This document shows positions 1 through 8,249 of a stretch of DNA of 64,000 nt, one piece after another. The stretch is from Bacteroidales bacterium (GTDB lineage: Bacteria > Bacteroidota > Bacteroidia > Bacteroidales > Muribaculaceae), in contig CAJTEX010000011.1 in NCBI GenBank assembly GCA_910575615.1, positions 1 to 64,000 of the forward strand, read 5' to 3'. A program made the position numbers and the translations under genes. Below the pieces are notes generated by a model. The model searched no databases. It was not told the origin of the DNA and saw only the letters and a program-made list of their open reading frames with translations. Within the stretch, counting starts at the first letter, position 1. Each line of letters opens with the position of its first letter.

Positions 1-1
1 C

Positions 2-95
<94 letters not shown>

Positions 96-193
96 GATTT
101 AGCGGACAGTAATATTACTAAATACACTTTTCCATAACCCCGGCCAGAGGGCCGGCCTATGAAAAAACGTATGCTTCAATGCGTCGCGGCTGC

Positions 194-3100
194 TCAGCGG
201 ACAACAACCTTGCTGACCGAGTCGCCCTGGCGGCGGATATAGATGCCGGGGGCGGGAGCGCCGATGACGCGCACACCTGAGATGGTGTAATATTCAGTAT
301 CTCCTTCGGCGGTCTTGTCGGCTGCGACATCAGCCACACCGGAGATAACATTGTCATTGGTCACATTGATTGTCACCGGAGCCGACACAGGCACATAGCT
401 CATCACCTTGCCAGCTGTCGAGATTTCGCCGGCGATACCATTGGAGACCGCACGGTTGGGAGCCTGCGATGCCGCCGGAGTCAGTTTTGCTTCCGGGTCG
501 ATTATGAACGGATATACCGCCTTTATCTCACCCTCGATGGTCTGCGCCTCAAGCGTCTTCACATCTGCGGCTGTGGCGACAGCGGGGAGATAGACAGGCA
601 CATTGACACCCGACTTCATGATAGAAGACCAGTCGTTGTCTTCTCCGTTCTCAAACCAGTCAGAGCCTTCAGCGCCAAGGTTCTTCACCCATCCGTCCAT
701 ACCGGGCGAAAGGTCATAGCTTGCAATGTAGTGCTTGCTGTCAATGATCTCAGCGCCCTCAACGGCCAGGTCGGCATAATAGTAGCGGTCGGTGTCACCG
801 TCCATCCGGAAGGCAAGACCATCCTTGACAAACACGCCATAGGTGTAGACATCCCCGTCAGCCTCGATGTTCTTGTTGACCACATATTGGCCGTCGCAAT
901 CAACCGCGGCGGGAGCAGCAAGCACCACCTCTGTCGAGAGTGAAGCCTTAGATGTGCGGGAGTGGAAGGTAAGTTTGTTGCGATTGTTGGTGTAGGTGCC
1001 GCGTATCTGGATGCTGCAGTCAGCCGACACAGGGAGGAACTCGATATCGTATGTACCGGCCACTGCACCAGTGGACGAACCCAGTTCGCGGCCATCGAGC
1101 AGCAGCGAATAGCTCGACGAATAGCGGCCGTCATCGCTGAGGTTGTTGCCGTCGGCAGCCTTGATGGTCACATTGCCATGCACATAGTTGACATTCTGCA
1201 CATACACTTGACCGTTGACAGCCGAGCCATCGAGGCGCAGGCCGAGGTCATGGAGATTGATGGCCTCGTCAGACGAGAGTTGCGCGGTCTGCACATCACA
1301 GCTGTTGGCGACAATGGAGGGATTGGGGTCGAAGTCGATAAGGCTCACCGACATGCACTCGTTATGTGAGTCAAACACGAAGTAGTTGAGTCCCTTGGGA
1401 GTGTCGGTGGGAATCAGCCAGTCGCCCTGGTTCACATTGTTGTACTTCACAGAGCGGTTGACAACCATGTTGACCGAGCCGGGGGAACCGGCCTCACCGC
1501 TGGCGTATGTGGGCTGCCAGGAGCCAGGGAACTTAGTGTAATCAAAACGGGTATCGACACCGACAAGACCGAGGTCGAATGTCGCCCAATGGCGGGGACA
1601 CCCCAAAGAGTTCTCGTCATATGAGTCAGCCAGAGCCTTGGCTTTTGCGCCGAAACGGCTCATATGCTCTGATGCCGAACCAACATTGACGAAGCTGACC
1701 TTGAATTTGCCCGCATCTCCACTGCCGGGCTTATGGACAGGCAGGTAGAAACAACCGTTGTCGGCAGGAAGGGGATAAGATTCCGCGGGGGTGCCTGGAA
1801 GAGACTTGCCTTCCTCAATCAGATTGCCCTCGGCATCCTCTGCGTCAAACTTCACGCCCCATCCCACAAGGTAGAGAGCGCTGCGGCCACCATTGGCTGC
1901 GTCTCTCTCATTCAGGGCATTGAAATCTTCATATGAGAGCATCGACTGGCAGGCGTAGCGGCTTGGGTTGGCGTCATTGGGAGAATGCTTTGCAAGAGTC
2001 GCAGTGGCGTAAATGAACTGTGTCCAGTTCTCCTTGTCATACCACATTACATCAGCCTCGTAGTCGCGTCCATCTTGGGTATATACGGCAATGTTGGAAT
2101 GATACTCTATGGGATTCGCATATGTGCCATTGTCTTTGGTAGTGTAGATGTAGAAGTCTACAGCATCATATTTCTCGACATCCTCCTCGGTAATATCATA
2201 TTTCCAGAGAGAATAACGGAAGCTTTCACGGGTCATCTTCTCAGCGTCTGAACCGAACTCATATTTAGCTTCCTTAGTGACAGAATTATATATATGACAA
2301 CGCACAGGGTTGGTAATAGGCTCTGTCTCTGTTTTGGGAGCGTCAACAGCCTGGGTCGCATAGTCATACTTCATCTGTATGTAGAGGGTAGTGGGCTTGT
2401 TGACAGGGGTGTCGCCGCCACCCTCGGTGGTGATCAGCAGGGTTGATGTGCCGTTCTCGTTGTATGTGAAGGTAAGCTTCGCGCCGGCCGGTATCTCACG
2501 CTCGAAATTGCCGTTGGTGCCGGTGTTTCTCTTCAGTTCATAAACGACATTGTACTCGACATGGGGGTCCTCGGAGTTACGCGCGAAGTCAAGATTCCAT
2601 GTGCCGTCATTGATTTTCCATCCGTCAGTGCCGTCAATCTTGTCTACGGCATTGTAGGTGTAGACCTTGCCGTCGGTGGTCTCAAATTTGTACCGGTCAT
2701 CCTGCAGGGTCCAGCTGTTGAACGCGCCGATAAGATAGAACGCCTTGAACTCAGAGGGAGAGGCTTTGTCGACAAGGTCAAGACCAGTGCTGGCGACATT
2801 CGTGCCGTTGGTGTAGAAACCAGCCTCCAAAAACTCGCAGTTGGTATCGGTCGTCAGCTTGCCTCCATTGCCGTCGGTGATAATCACCCCAGTCGTCCAG
2901 TTCTCTGAAAACTCATACTTCCATACCGGAAAATACGCCTCGTCAATTTTGACATACTTTCCGGTCGGCTCCATAGACACTCCGGGCCATCCGTTGTTGT
3001 TGGAATCATCTTCCCACACATAGGCATTCACAGACTCAAGCGGAGCCTCAGACTGGTCATAAAAATAGATGACATGGTCTGTCGGAGTGGGAGTAGGTGT

Positions 3101-3487
3101 CGGGGTGGGGTTAGTGAGAGATGTTACCTTCACGGAGTTGCTGGAACAATCAAACTCCACCTTGAATTCCTCACCATCGGTAGCACCGGCAATAGTCATT
3201 GCCGGAGATTCCTGCGACCAGTTTCCGGAAAGGTCGACCCATTCCCCCTGGGGAATAGCGGAGCCTGTCGTGTAATAATGGTCGGCCGACCCGTCCCACA
3301 CCTTGATTTTAAAATATCCTGTGCCGATGGCCAGTGTGTGGGTGGATATCCCGTTTGTAGGCTGCACGCCGTTGTCGGCGAATAAATTTCCGGTGTATTG
3401 CACATTGATATACCATCTGGAAAAATCTTGCGCATGAGTGGCCAACGCGACAATTGCCCCTACCAAAAGGAGTAAACATTTTTTCAT
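194..3487 (-). CDS. Giant secreted carbohydrate-binding-like protein with C-terminal sorting tail
   Basis: Predicted secreted protein of 1097 residues. A Sec signal peptide (residues 1-19, MKKCLLLLVGAIVALATHA) is followed by an all-beta region, a (PT)5 linker near 126-136, a module at about 138-230 resembling starch-binding CBM26 domains (IYFYD start, W/Y-rich, GFYTNG end), and an E-set/SusE-like module at about 247-355 (AFYLIGAFNSWTL). The rest is long and unassigned. The C-terminus (YYTISGVRV, APAPGIYIRR, then a basic end) has the form of a type IX secretion sorting domain. The family role is inferred as surface or secreted glycan binding; no catalytic motif is seen. It is a clear paralogue of the gene at 21010-24462 and shares the WT-module with the broken gene at 27404. 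It appears to be monocistronic, with a promoter near 3566 and a terminator at 53-95. Confidence 0.8.
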   Translation of the reverse strand: MKKCLLLLVGAIVALATHAQDFSRWYINVQYTGNLFADNGVQPTNGISTHTLAIGTGYFKIKVWDGSADHYYTTGSAIPQGEWVDLSGNWSQESPAMTIAGATDGEEFKVEFDCSSNSVKVTSLTNPTPTPTPTPTDHVIYFYDQSEAPLESVNAYVWEDDSNNNGWPGVSMEPTGKYVKIDEAYFPVWKYEFSENWTTGVIITDGNGGKLTTDTNCEFLEAGFYTNGTNVASTGLDLVDKASPSEFKAFYLIGAFNSWTLQDDRYKFETTDGKVYTYNAVDKIDGTDGWKINDGTWNLDFARNSEDPHVEYNVVYELKRNTGTNGNFEREIPAGAKLTFTYNENGTSTLLITTEGGGDTPVNKPTTLYIQMKYDYATQAVDAPKTETEPITNPVRCHIYNSVTKEAKYEFGSDAEKMTRESFRYSLWKYDITEEDVEKYDAVDFYIYTTKDNGTYANPIEYHSNIAVYTQDGRDYEADVMWYDKENWTQFIYATATLAKHSPNDANPSRYACQSMLSYEDFNALNERDAANGGRSALYLVGWGVKFDAEDAEGNLIEEGKSLPGTPAESYPLPADNGCFYLPVHKPGSGDAGKFKVSFVNVGSASEHMSRFGAKAKALADSYDENSLGCPRHWATFDLGLVGVDTRFDYTKFPGSWQPTYASGEAGSPGSVNMVVNRSVKYNNVNQGDWLIPTDTPKGLNYFVFDSHNECMSVSLIDFDPNPSIVANSCDVQTAQLSSDEAINLHDLGLRLDGSAVNGQVYVQNVNYVHGNVTIKAADGNNLSDDGRYSSSYSLLLDGRELGSSTGAVAGTYDIEFLPVSADCSIQIRGTYTNNRNKLTFHSRTSKASLSTEVVLAAPAAVDCDGQYVVNKNIEADGDVYTYGVFVKDGLAFRMDGDTDRYYYADLAVEGAEIIDSKHYIASYDLSPGMDGWVKNLGAEGSDWFENGEDNDWSSIMKSGVNVPVYLPAVATAADVKTLEAQTIEGEIKAVYPFIIDPEAKLTPAASQAPNRAVSNGIAGEISTAGKVMSYVPVSAPVTINVTNDNVISGVADVAADKTAEGDTEYYTISGVRVIGAPAPGIYIRRQGDSVSKVVVR

Positions 3488-3565
3488 GATAAATTAGCGA
3501 ATAGTTAGTAAGATATTTGTAGTATTGATTTGCTGAACAAATTAGGTCTAAGAATCAAAGATGCG

Positions 3566-3603
3566 CAAAGGTAAATAAATTTGATATCATTTTTACCCCC
3601 CCC
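3566..3603 (-). promoter_or_regulatory. Promoter with G8 tract in place of the -33 box (site A)
   Basis: Read on the minus strand, TACCTTTG (3573-3566) matches the Bacteroidetes -7 consensus TAnnTTTG. Twenty-two bases upstream is a run of eight G (3603-3596), preceded by TTTAACT and, further up, another TTAAC. The same layout recurs at 15931-15964 and 57492-57525. The implied 5' UTR of the 194-3487 gene is about 70 nt. Confidence 0.5.
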
Positions 3604-3673
3604 AGTTAAATTTTGTTAATCAGAGCGTTTTTTCTGAAATAAGCTGATTGCCCCCTGTGTATTCTCCATACAG

Positions 3674-3718
3674 GCAGCCCCCTGGAAGCTGTTTTTGAAC
3701 AAGCTTCCAGGGGGCTGC
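3674..3718. terminator. Perfect 17-bp hairpin downstream of the lipoprotein gene
   Basis: GCAGCCCCCTGGAAGCT (3674-3690) and its exact reverse complement (3702-3718) enclose an 11-nt loop. It sits 45 bp beyond the stop of the minus-strand gene at 3763-4194. There is no T-run on the minus side, so transcription stop is likely but not certain; it could also act as an mRNA 3' stabiliser. Confidence 0.5.
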
Positions 3719-3762
3719 AGGCGTGGTCTGGATTCCGGTCGCCTACTAAACGGCTACCATCA

Positions 3763-4194
3763 TCAAAGCACCTCCGACGGGGCGATGTCTATGCCGGCGG
3801 TGTCGCCATTGGTGTCAAGAAAAACCATTCGGAACACCATCTCTTTCTCCTTCATGCCCTCGAACCCCTCGCGGAACACTTTGTCGGCGGGAATCGCCGT
3901 CTTGAACTGCTCGAGCATAGCCGATTTCTGCGCGGCCATCAGCTCCTTGGTGGCGTTTTTGAAGGAAAGCCCGGGGATGGTCTTGAATGTCAGCACCACG
4001 ACGCTATCCTCCACCTGCGCCTCAGCACCGGTGAAGATACCGCTCCTGACGGTCTGCTCCTTGAAGGTGTCAGAGTTGAGCTGGTCGACAAATGTGTTTA
4101 CCTTGGCATCCGCGTCAGAGCCTGAGCATGACACGAGCGCAGCCCCGACAAACACCATCAGGGCGGCAATCAGTAATGACAGTTTCTTATTCAT
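3763..4194 (-). CDS. Small predicted lipoprotein
   Basis: A 143-residue protein with a lipoprotein signal: positive MNKK start, hydrophobic core, then lipobox LVSC with Cys23 as the lipidation site. The Ser-Gly-Ser-Asp after the Cys does not look like the acidic Bacteroidetes surface-export signal, so it is probably periplasm-facing. The mature part (about residues 24-143) is a mixed alpha/beta domain with no motif I recognise. It is a single gene, divergent from the gene at 4436. The minus-strand sequence TAAATTTG at 4261-4254 is a good -7 box and implies a 5' UTR of about 50 nt. Function unknown. Confidence 0.75.
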   Translation of the reverse strand: MNKKLSLLIAALMVFVGAALVSCSGSDADAKVNTFVDQLNSDTFKEQTVRSGIFTGAEAQVEDSVVVLTFKTIPGLSFKNATKELMAAQKSAMLEQFKTAIPADKVFREGFEGMKEKEMVFRMVFLDTNGDTAGIDIAPSEVL

Positions 4195-4253
4195 AATCTA
4201 ATTATGGTATGTGATTATTGTGAGTTTGCGTTGAGCTGTATGGCCAGCGACGG

Positions 4254-4261
4254 CAAATTTA
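4254..4261 (-). promoter_or_regulatory. Candidate -7 box of the lipoprotein gene
   Basis: TAAATTTG on the minus strand, a full match to TAnnTTTG, about 60 bp before the start codon at 4194. No convincing -33 box is visible. Confidence 0.4.
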
Positions 4262-4435
4262 CGATTTTTTTTGACACCATCTGTTAAACCTTGGCCTCTA
4301 TTTGGCATTCTAACCTTTAAACAGCTGTTACCGCGAAGATCCCGCCGCCTCCGGCTGCATGTCAACCCATGGGATGATGCCTCTCCGGATGCCTCTCTGC
4401 CACTTTCCACTTTAACACCAAACAAAAGAGGAACC

Positions 4436-5407
4436 ATGAACAAGATACTGAAAACCGTAAGCGCATTCCTGCTGGCGCTGTCACTGGCCGCCATGCCCAT
4501 GACAGCTCAGACCAATCATAACGGAGGCCGTCAGAGCCACTTCTCTTCCTCACAGTCAAACGGAGCGGGACACAGGCCCCGTCCATCATCCGGAGGCAAC
4601 AGCGGCTCACATAACCAGGGCCAATCACGTCCCTCAAACAACGGCAGCTCAAGCCGCCCGGGAAACAGCAACAGCGGCAGCCACCGTCCGGGAAACAACA
4701 ACCGTCCTGGGAACAGCCACCGCCCGGGAAACAGCCACCGCCCGGGACACAACAATGGCTCACACAGGCCTCCGTCAGGCGGCAACAACGGTCATAAACC
4801 CGGAGGAAGCCATACAGGCACCCACCGGCCCGGGACACACCCGGTCAAACCGGGCCGTCCTTCACGCCCCACACCGCCCCCAAGGCCGTCACGGCCCCAC
4901 AGACCCGTGTATTTCGGCAGCGGCCACCACAACCACCATGTGCCTTTCTTCGGCAACTACCGCCGTCCGGCGCCTCCCCCCTCCTGGCGACCCGTCGCAT
5001 ACGGACCGTCGTTCGGCACCATACTCGGAATCGCCCTGGGAACCACCGTCGACATGACCCTGCGCACCCTCATCAACCAGGGATACAGCGTCACCAGCTA
5101 CGGCAACAACGTGGTATACCTGACCAACGTGCCGCAGATGAACTACTACTGGCCTGACGCGGCCCTGTATTACAACAACGGGGTGCTCTGCGGCTCGTCA
5201 TTCACTTATCCCACCTCATATTACGACATGAGCCGTTACAACGCGCTTTACAACACCTTCTGCAACCAATACGGCATGCCCGTCAGCTCTGTCAACCAAG
5301 GGGGCGTGATCTCATCGACATGGTTCGGAGCCGGCAACCGCTACGTCACCCTGGAGTTCAACTCCACCTACGGCGACTATTACACAACCATCAGCTTCGG
5401 AATGTGA
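4436..5407 (+). CDS. Secreted His/Pro/Gly/Asn-rich low-complexity protein
   Basis: A 323-residue protein; the ATG at 4436 is chosen because it opens a clear signal peptide (MNKILKTVSAFLLALSLAAM, cleavage after PMTA) and follows an AGAGGA-like site. Residues about 27-165 are low complexity, built from short repeats such as RPGNSH and RPGNNN, rich in His, Arg, Pro, Gly, Asn and Ser and devoid of hydrophobic core. A compact folded domain of about 150 residues follows, with many Tyr/Asn (SYGNNVVYLTNV, YYWPDAALYYNNG) and a segment (FGTILGIALGTTVD) that could insert in or pack on a membrane. The linker could bind polyanions or metal, which is inference. Its stop overlaps the start of the next gene (TGATG), so the two are translationally coupled. 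Confidence 0.75.
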   Translation: MNKILKTVSAFLLALSLAAMPMTAQTNHNGGRQSHFSSSQSNGAGHRPRPSSGGNSGSHNQGQSRPSNNGSSSRPGNSNSGSHRPGNNNRPGNSHRPGNSHRPGHNNGSHRPPSGGNNGHKPGGSHTGTHRPGTHPVKPGRPSRPTPPPRPSRPHRPVYFGSGHHNHHVPFFGNYRRPAPPPSWRPVAYGPSFGTILGIALGTTVDMTLRTLINQGYSVTSYGNNVVYLTNVPQMNYYWPDAALYYNNGVLCGSSFTYPTSYYDMSRYNALYNTFCNQYGMPVSSVNQGGVISSTWFGAGNRYVTLEFNSTYGDYYTTISFGM

Positions 5408-5934
5408 TGGCCGACAACTACCTGGAGAAGAAAATGGAGGAACACCGCTCACAAGGCGGCCGACCCTCCCCCTACCGTCCCCGACTCACTCCCCGTGGCC
5501 GCCGCCCCGGGGAGTTGATTGTGGAGTTCACCCCATGCCCTCTCGTGATTGCCGACATCGACGCGCCCGCCATGACCGGAATCGCCCGCGAGGCCGCGGC
5601 CGCCGGGTTCAAGGTTTATTTCACGATGGACGACATCCACCGGGGCACACGCCTGGCCGCCACCCTCGGAGCCTCATTCCTCCCCCCTTCGATGCCCGCG
5701 CCCGACGGAGCTGTCACCCTCACCTCTGAGGACCGGCGGCTGACACTGAGACGCGGAGCCGCCGCCCTGGCCGTCACCTGCCCGCAGGAGCCTCAACAAG
5801 CCCTGACTGACCCCGCCGACACCGATTACCCTCTGACAAAAACAGTCGTCTGGGGGGCCGCCATGCTTGCCAATCTCAACGACTTTCAAGAAAACCTGTT
5901 TAAAAACATCAAAATCGAGGGGCTTTCTTTTTGA
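5407..5934 (+). CDS. Conserved-looking hypothetical cytoplasmic protein, translationally coupled
   Basis: A 175-residue protein with no signal peptide. The ATG at 5407 shares its A with the preceding TGA stop; the longer upstream reading frame is a shadow of the previous gene. It has a charged, Arg/Pro-rich N-terminus (DNYLEKKMEEHRSQGG) and then alternating beta/alpha segments (ELIVEF, LVIADIDAPAMTGIAREAAAAGFKVYFT) suggesting a Rossmann-like half-domain, but no complete nucleotide-binding motif. Pairing with a secreted low-complexity protein is unusual for a cytoplasmic product. I do not recognise the family. Confidence 0.65.
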   Translation: MADNYLEKKMEEHRSQGGRPSPYRPRLTPRGRRPGELIVEFTPCPLVIADIDAPAMTGIAREAAAAGFKVYFTMDDIHRGTRLAATLGASFLPPSMPAPDGAVTLTSEDRRLTLRRGAAALAVTCPQEPQQALTDPADTDYPLTKTVVWGAAMLANLNDFQENLFKNIKIEGLSF

Positions 5935-5938
5935 AAAA

Positions 5939-5973
5939 TTTGTTGCGGTTTCAAAAAAAAAAGCATACCTTTG
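5939..5973 (+). promoter_or_regulatory. Promoter of the vor operon
   Basis: TACCTTTG at 5966-5973 is a perfect -7 box; GTTG at 5942-5945 lies 20 bp upstream (alternatively TTTG at 5939-5942). It directly follows the stop of the preceding gene. The implied leader of about 80 nt begins GATTGG and contains CCAATC at about 6018-6023 plus an internal GGCT/AGCC pairing, so the 5' UTR is likely folded. Confidence 0.6.
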
Positions 5974-6060
5974 CGATTGGACTCCCCGCGGGCTTACGGC
6001 GGTGGAGCCGTGTGTAACCAATCTTTTCCCGAACGCTTACGCTTAAGTTACCTGCAAGTT

Positions 6061-6291
6061 ATGCCTAAAATTCACGGAGCTGTAACGATCGAGAAAGAAC
6101 GCTGCAAGGGATGCGACCTCTGCGTGGTCGCTTGCCCGTGTGATGTCCTTTCCCTGCAACCCAAGGAGGTCAACGATCGAGGTTATCATTTTGCCTACCC
6201 CGCCAACGAGGAAGCATGTATCGGATGCGCGGCCTGCGCCATGGTCTGCCCTGATGCCTGCATCGAAGTTTACCGTGTGGTAGTCAAGTAG
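6061..6291 (+). CDS. vorD: 2-oxoacid:ferredoxin oxidoreductase, delta (2x[4Fe-4S]) subunit
   Basis: A 76-residue bacterial-type ferredoxin subunit. Cys15/18/21/25 and Cys53/56/59/63 form two CxxCxxCxxxCP motifs that bind two [4Fe-4S] clusters and carry electrons from the TPP/CoA active site to external ferredoxin. The start at 6061 (MPKIHGAVTI) is chosen because the upstream in-frame extension overlaps the promoter and leader. It is the first gene of a four-gene operon whose order (delta, alpha, beta, gamma) matches Vor/Kor operons of anaerobes. Substrate preference (branched-chain 2-oxoacids or 2-oxoglutarate) cannot be decided from sequence alone. Confidence 0.9.
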   Translation: MPKIHGAVTIEKERCKGCDLCVVACPCDVLSLQPKEVNDRGYHFAYPANEEACIGCAACAMVCPDACIEVYRVVVK

Positions 6292-6318
6292 TTTCAAATC
6301 CCCAGCCATTTCCCCCAG

Positions 6319-7428
6319 ATGAAAGACAACGTAAAACTAATGAAGGGTAACGAGGCTATCGCAATGGCAGCGATCCGCTACGGCTGCGACGGCTACTTCG
6401 GCTACCCGATCACCCCCCAGAGCGAAGTCCTCGAGACCCTCGAGGCTGAGATGCCCTGGGAAACAACAGGTATGGTAGTACTCCAGGCAGAGAGCGAGGT
6501 CGCCTCCATCAACATGGTGTACGGCGGAGCCGCCACCGGCAAGGCCGTCATGACCTCTTCCTCATCACCAGGTGTCAGCCTCATGCAGGAAGGCATCAGC
6601 TACCTGGCCGCCTCTGAGCTGCCCGCCCTCATTGTCAACGTGATGCGTGGCGGCCCCGGCCTCGGCACCATACACCCCTCACAGAGCGACTACTTCCAGG
6701 CCACCAAAGGGGGAGGCCACGGCGACTACCACCTGATCGTCCTCGCCCCCTCCACCGTCCAGGAGATGGCCGACTTCGTCGGTCTCGGCTTCGACCTGGC
6801 ATTCAAATACCGCACCCCCTCGATGATTCTCGCCGACGGCGTTGTCGGCCAGATGATGGAGAAGGTGGTGCTCCCTGAGCAGCGTCCCCGCCGCACCGAG
6901 GAGGAGATACGCCGCCAGTGCCCCTGGGCCGTCACCGGAAAAGACAACGGCCGCACAAAACGCAACGTCGTGACATCGCTCGAGCTTGACTCCGCCGTCA
7001 TGGAGAAGAACAACGAGCGTTTCCAGCGCACTTACAAGGAAATCGAGAAGAACGAGGTACGCTACGAGGCACGCTACACCGAAGACGCCGAGTATCTCGT
7101 CGTGGCCTTCGGCTCCATCGCCCGCATCTGCATGAAAGCCATCGAGGATGCCCGCAAAGAGGGCGTGAAGGTAGGCCTCATCCGCCCCATCACCCTCTGG
7201 CCCTTCCCCTACGACGCGATACGCCAGGCCGCCAGAAACGTCAAAGGCATACTCTGCGTGGAGATAAACGCAGGCCAGATGATCGAGGATGTCAGACTCG
7301 CCGTCAGCGACTCTGTGCCGGTGACACACTTCGGCCGAATGGGAGGCATCGTCCCCAACCCCAACGAGATTCTCGACGCCCTGCGCCGCGACTTCATTGA
7401 CAAACCCGCTAACGCCAAGGAGGACTAA
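6319..7428 (+). CDS. vorB: 2-oxoacid:ferredoxin oxidoreductase, alpha subunit (VorB/KorA type)
   Basis: 369 residues. The N-terminal pyrimidine-binding TPP domain carries the family hallmarks KGNEAIAMAAIRYGCDGYFGYPITPQ at about 8-34 and ESEVASINMVYGGAATG near 60-75. The glycine-rich GGPGLGT segment lies near residue 110, followed by a C-terminal transketolase-C-like domain (EYLVVAFGSIAR, GLIRPITLWPFP). With the beta subunit it forms the active site that oxidatively decarboxylates a 2-oxoacid to acyl-CoA, reducing ferredoxin. Length is normal for VorB. It starts 28 bp after vorD and ends 2 bp before vorA, indicating one transcript. Confidence 0.92.
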   Translation: MKDNVKLMKGNEAIAMAAIRYGCDGYFGYPITPQSEVLETLEAEMPWETTGMVVLQAESEVASINMVYGGAATGKAVMTSSSSPGVSLMQEGISYLAASELPALIVNVMRGGPGLGTIHPSQSDYFQATKGGGHGDYHLIVLAPSTVQEMADFVGLGFDLAFKYRTPSMILADGVVGQMMEKVVLPEQRPRRTEEEIRRQCPWAVTGKDNGRTKRNVVTSLELDSAVMEKNNERFQRTYKEIEKNEVRYEARYTEDAEYLVVAFGSIARICMKAIEDARKEGVKVGLIRPITLWPFPYDAIRQAARNVKGILCVEINAGQMIEDVRLAVSDSVPVTHFGRMGGIVPNPNEILDALRRDFIDKPANAKED

Positions 7429-7430
7429 TC

Positions 7431-8231
7431 ATGACACGCGAGGAAATCATACGCCCCGAAAACAAAGTCTACAGCCGCCCCAGGCTGATTGACGACAACT
7501 ATATGCACTATTGCCCCGGATGCTCCCACGGCGTGGCCCACAAACTCGTGGCCGAGGTGATAGAGGAGATGGGTCTCGAAGACAAGGCAATCGGCATCGC
7601 CCCGGTGGGATGCTCGGTGTTCGCCTACAACTACATCGACTGCGACTGGATCGAGGCCGCCCACGGACGCGCCCCGGCCCTGGCCACCGCAGCCAGCCGC
7701 CTCAACCCCGACAAGGTGGTCTTCACCTACCAGGGCGACGGCGACCTTGCCGCAATCGGCTCGGCCGAGACCATCCACGCCTGCACCCGAGGAGAGAACA
7801 TCGTCATCATCATGATCAACAACGGCATCTACGGCATGACCGGCGGACAGATGTCACCCTGCACTATCCTCGGAGCCAAGACCGCGACATCACCCTACGG
7901 ACGACGCGCCGACCTAAACGGGTTCCCCCTGAAAGTATCCAACATGGTGGCCCTCCTCGACGGCACATGCTATGTGACCCGCCAGGCCGTGCATACCGTG
8001 CAGGCTGTCCGCAAGGCAAAGAACGCCCTCAAGAAAGCATTCAAGAACGCCATCGAGAAGAAGGGCACATCCTTCATCGAGATTGTCGGCACCTGCTCGT
8101 CGGGATGGAAACTCACCCCCGAGAAGTCCAACAAGTGGATGGAGGAGAACATGTTTGCCAACTACCCACTGGGCGACATCAAGGACACCTCGGCCGGGCT
8201 TGAAGAGAAGACCGTCGAAGTAAAGAAATAA
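7431..8231 (+). CDS. vorA: 2-oxoacid:ferredoxin oxidoreductase, beta (TPP-binding) subunit
   Basis: 266 residues. It has the CPGC motif of the family near residue 28 (MHYCPGCSHG) and the thiamine-diphosphate/Mg signature GDGDLAAIGSAETIHA followed by INNGIYGMTGGQMSP. This subunit binds the TPP diphosphate and completes the active site with VorB. Basic, Lys-rich helices (VRKAKNALKKAFKNAIEKKG) precede the conserved FIEIVGTCSSGW segment. The ATG is 2 bp after the vorB stop. Length and motifs are intact, so the complex is predicted to be functional. Confidence 0.93.
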   Translation: MTREEIIRPENKVYSRPRLIDDNYMHYCPGCSHGVAHKLVAEVIEEMGLEDKAIGIAPVGCSVFAYNYIDCDWIEAAHGRAPALATAASRLNPDKVVFTYQGDGDLAAIGSAETIHACTRGENIVIIMINNGIYGMTGGQMSPCTILGAKTATSPYGRRADLNGFPLKVSNMVALLDGTCYVTRQAVHTVQAVRKAKNALKKAFKNAIEKKGTSFIEIVGTCSSGWKLTPEKSNKWMEENMFANYPLGDIKDTSAGLEEKTVEVKK

Positions 8232-8249
8232 CCTCTAACTGAATTTCCG

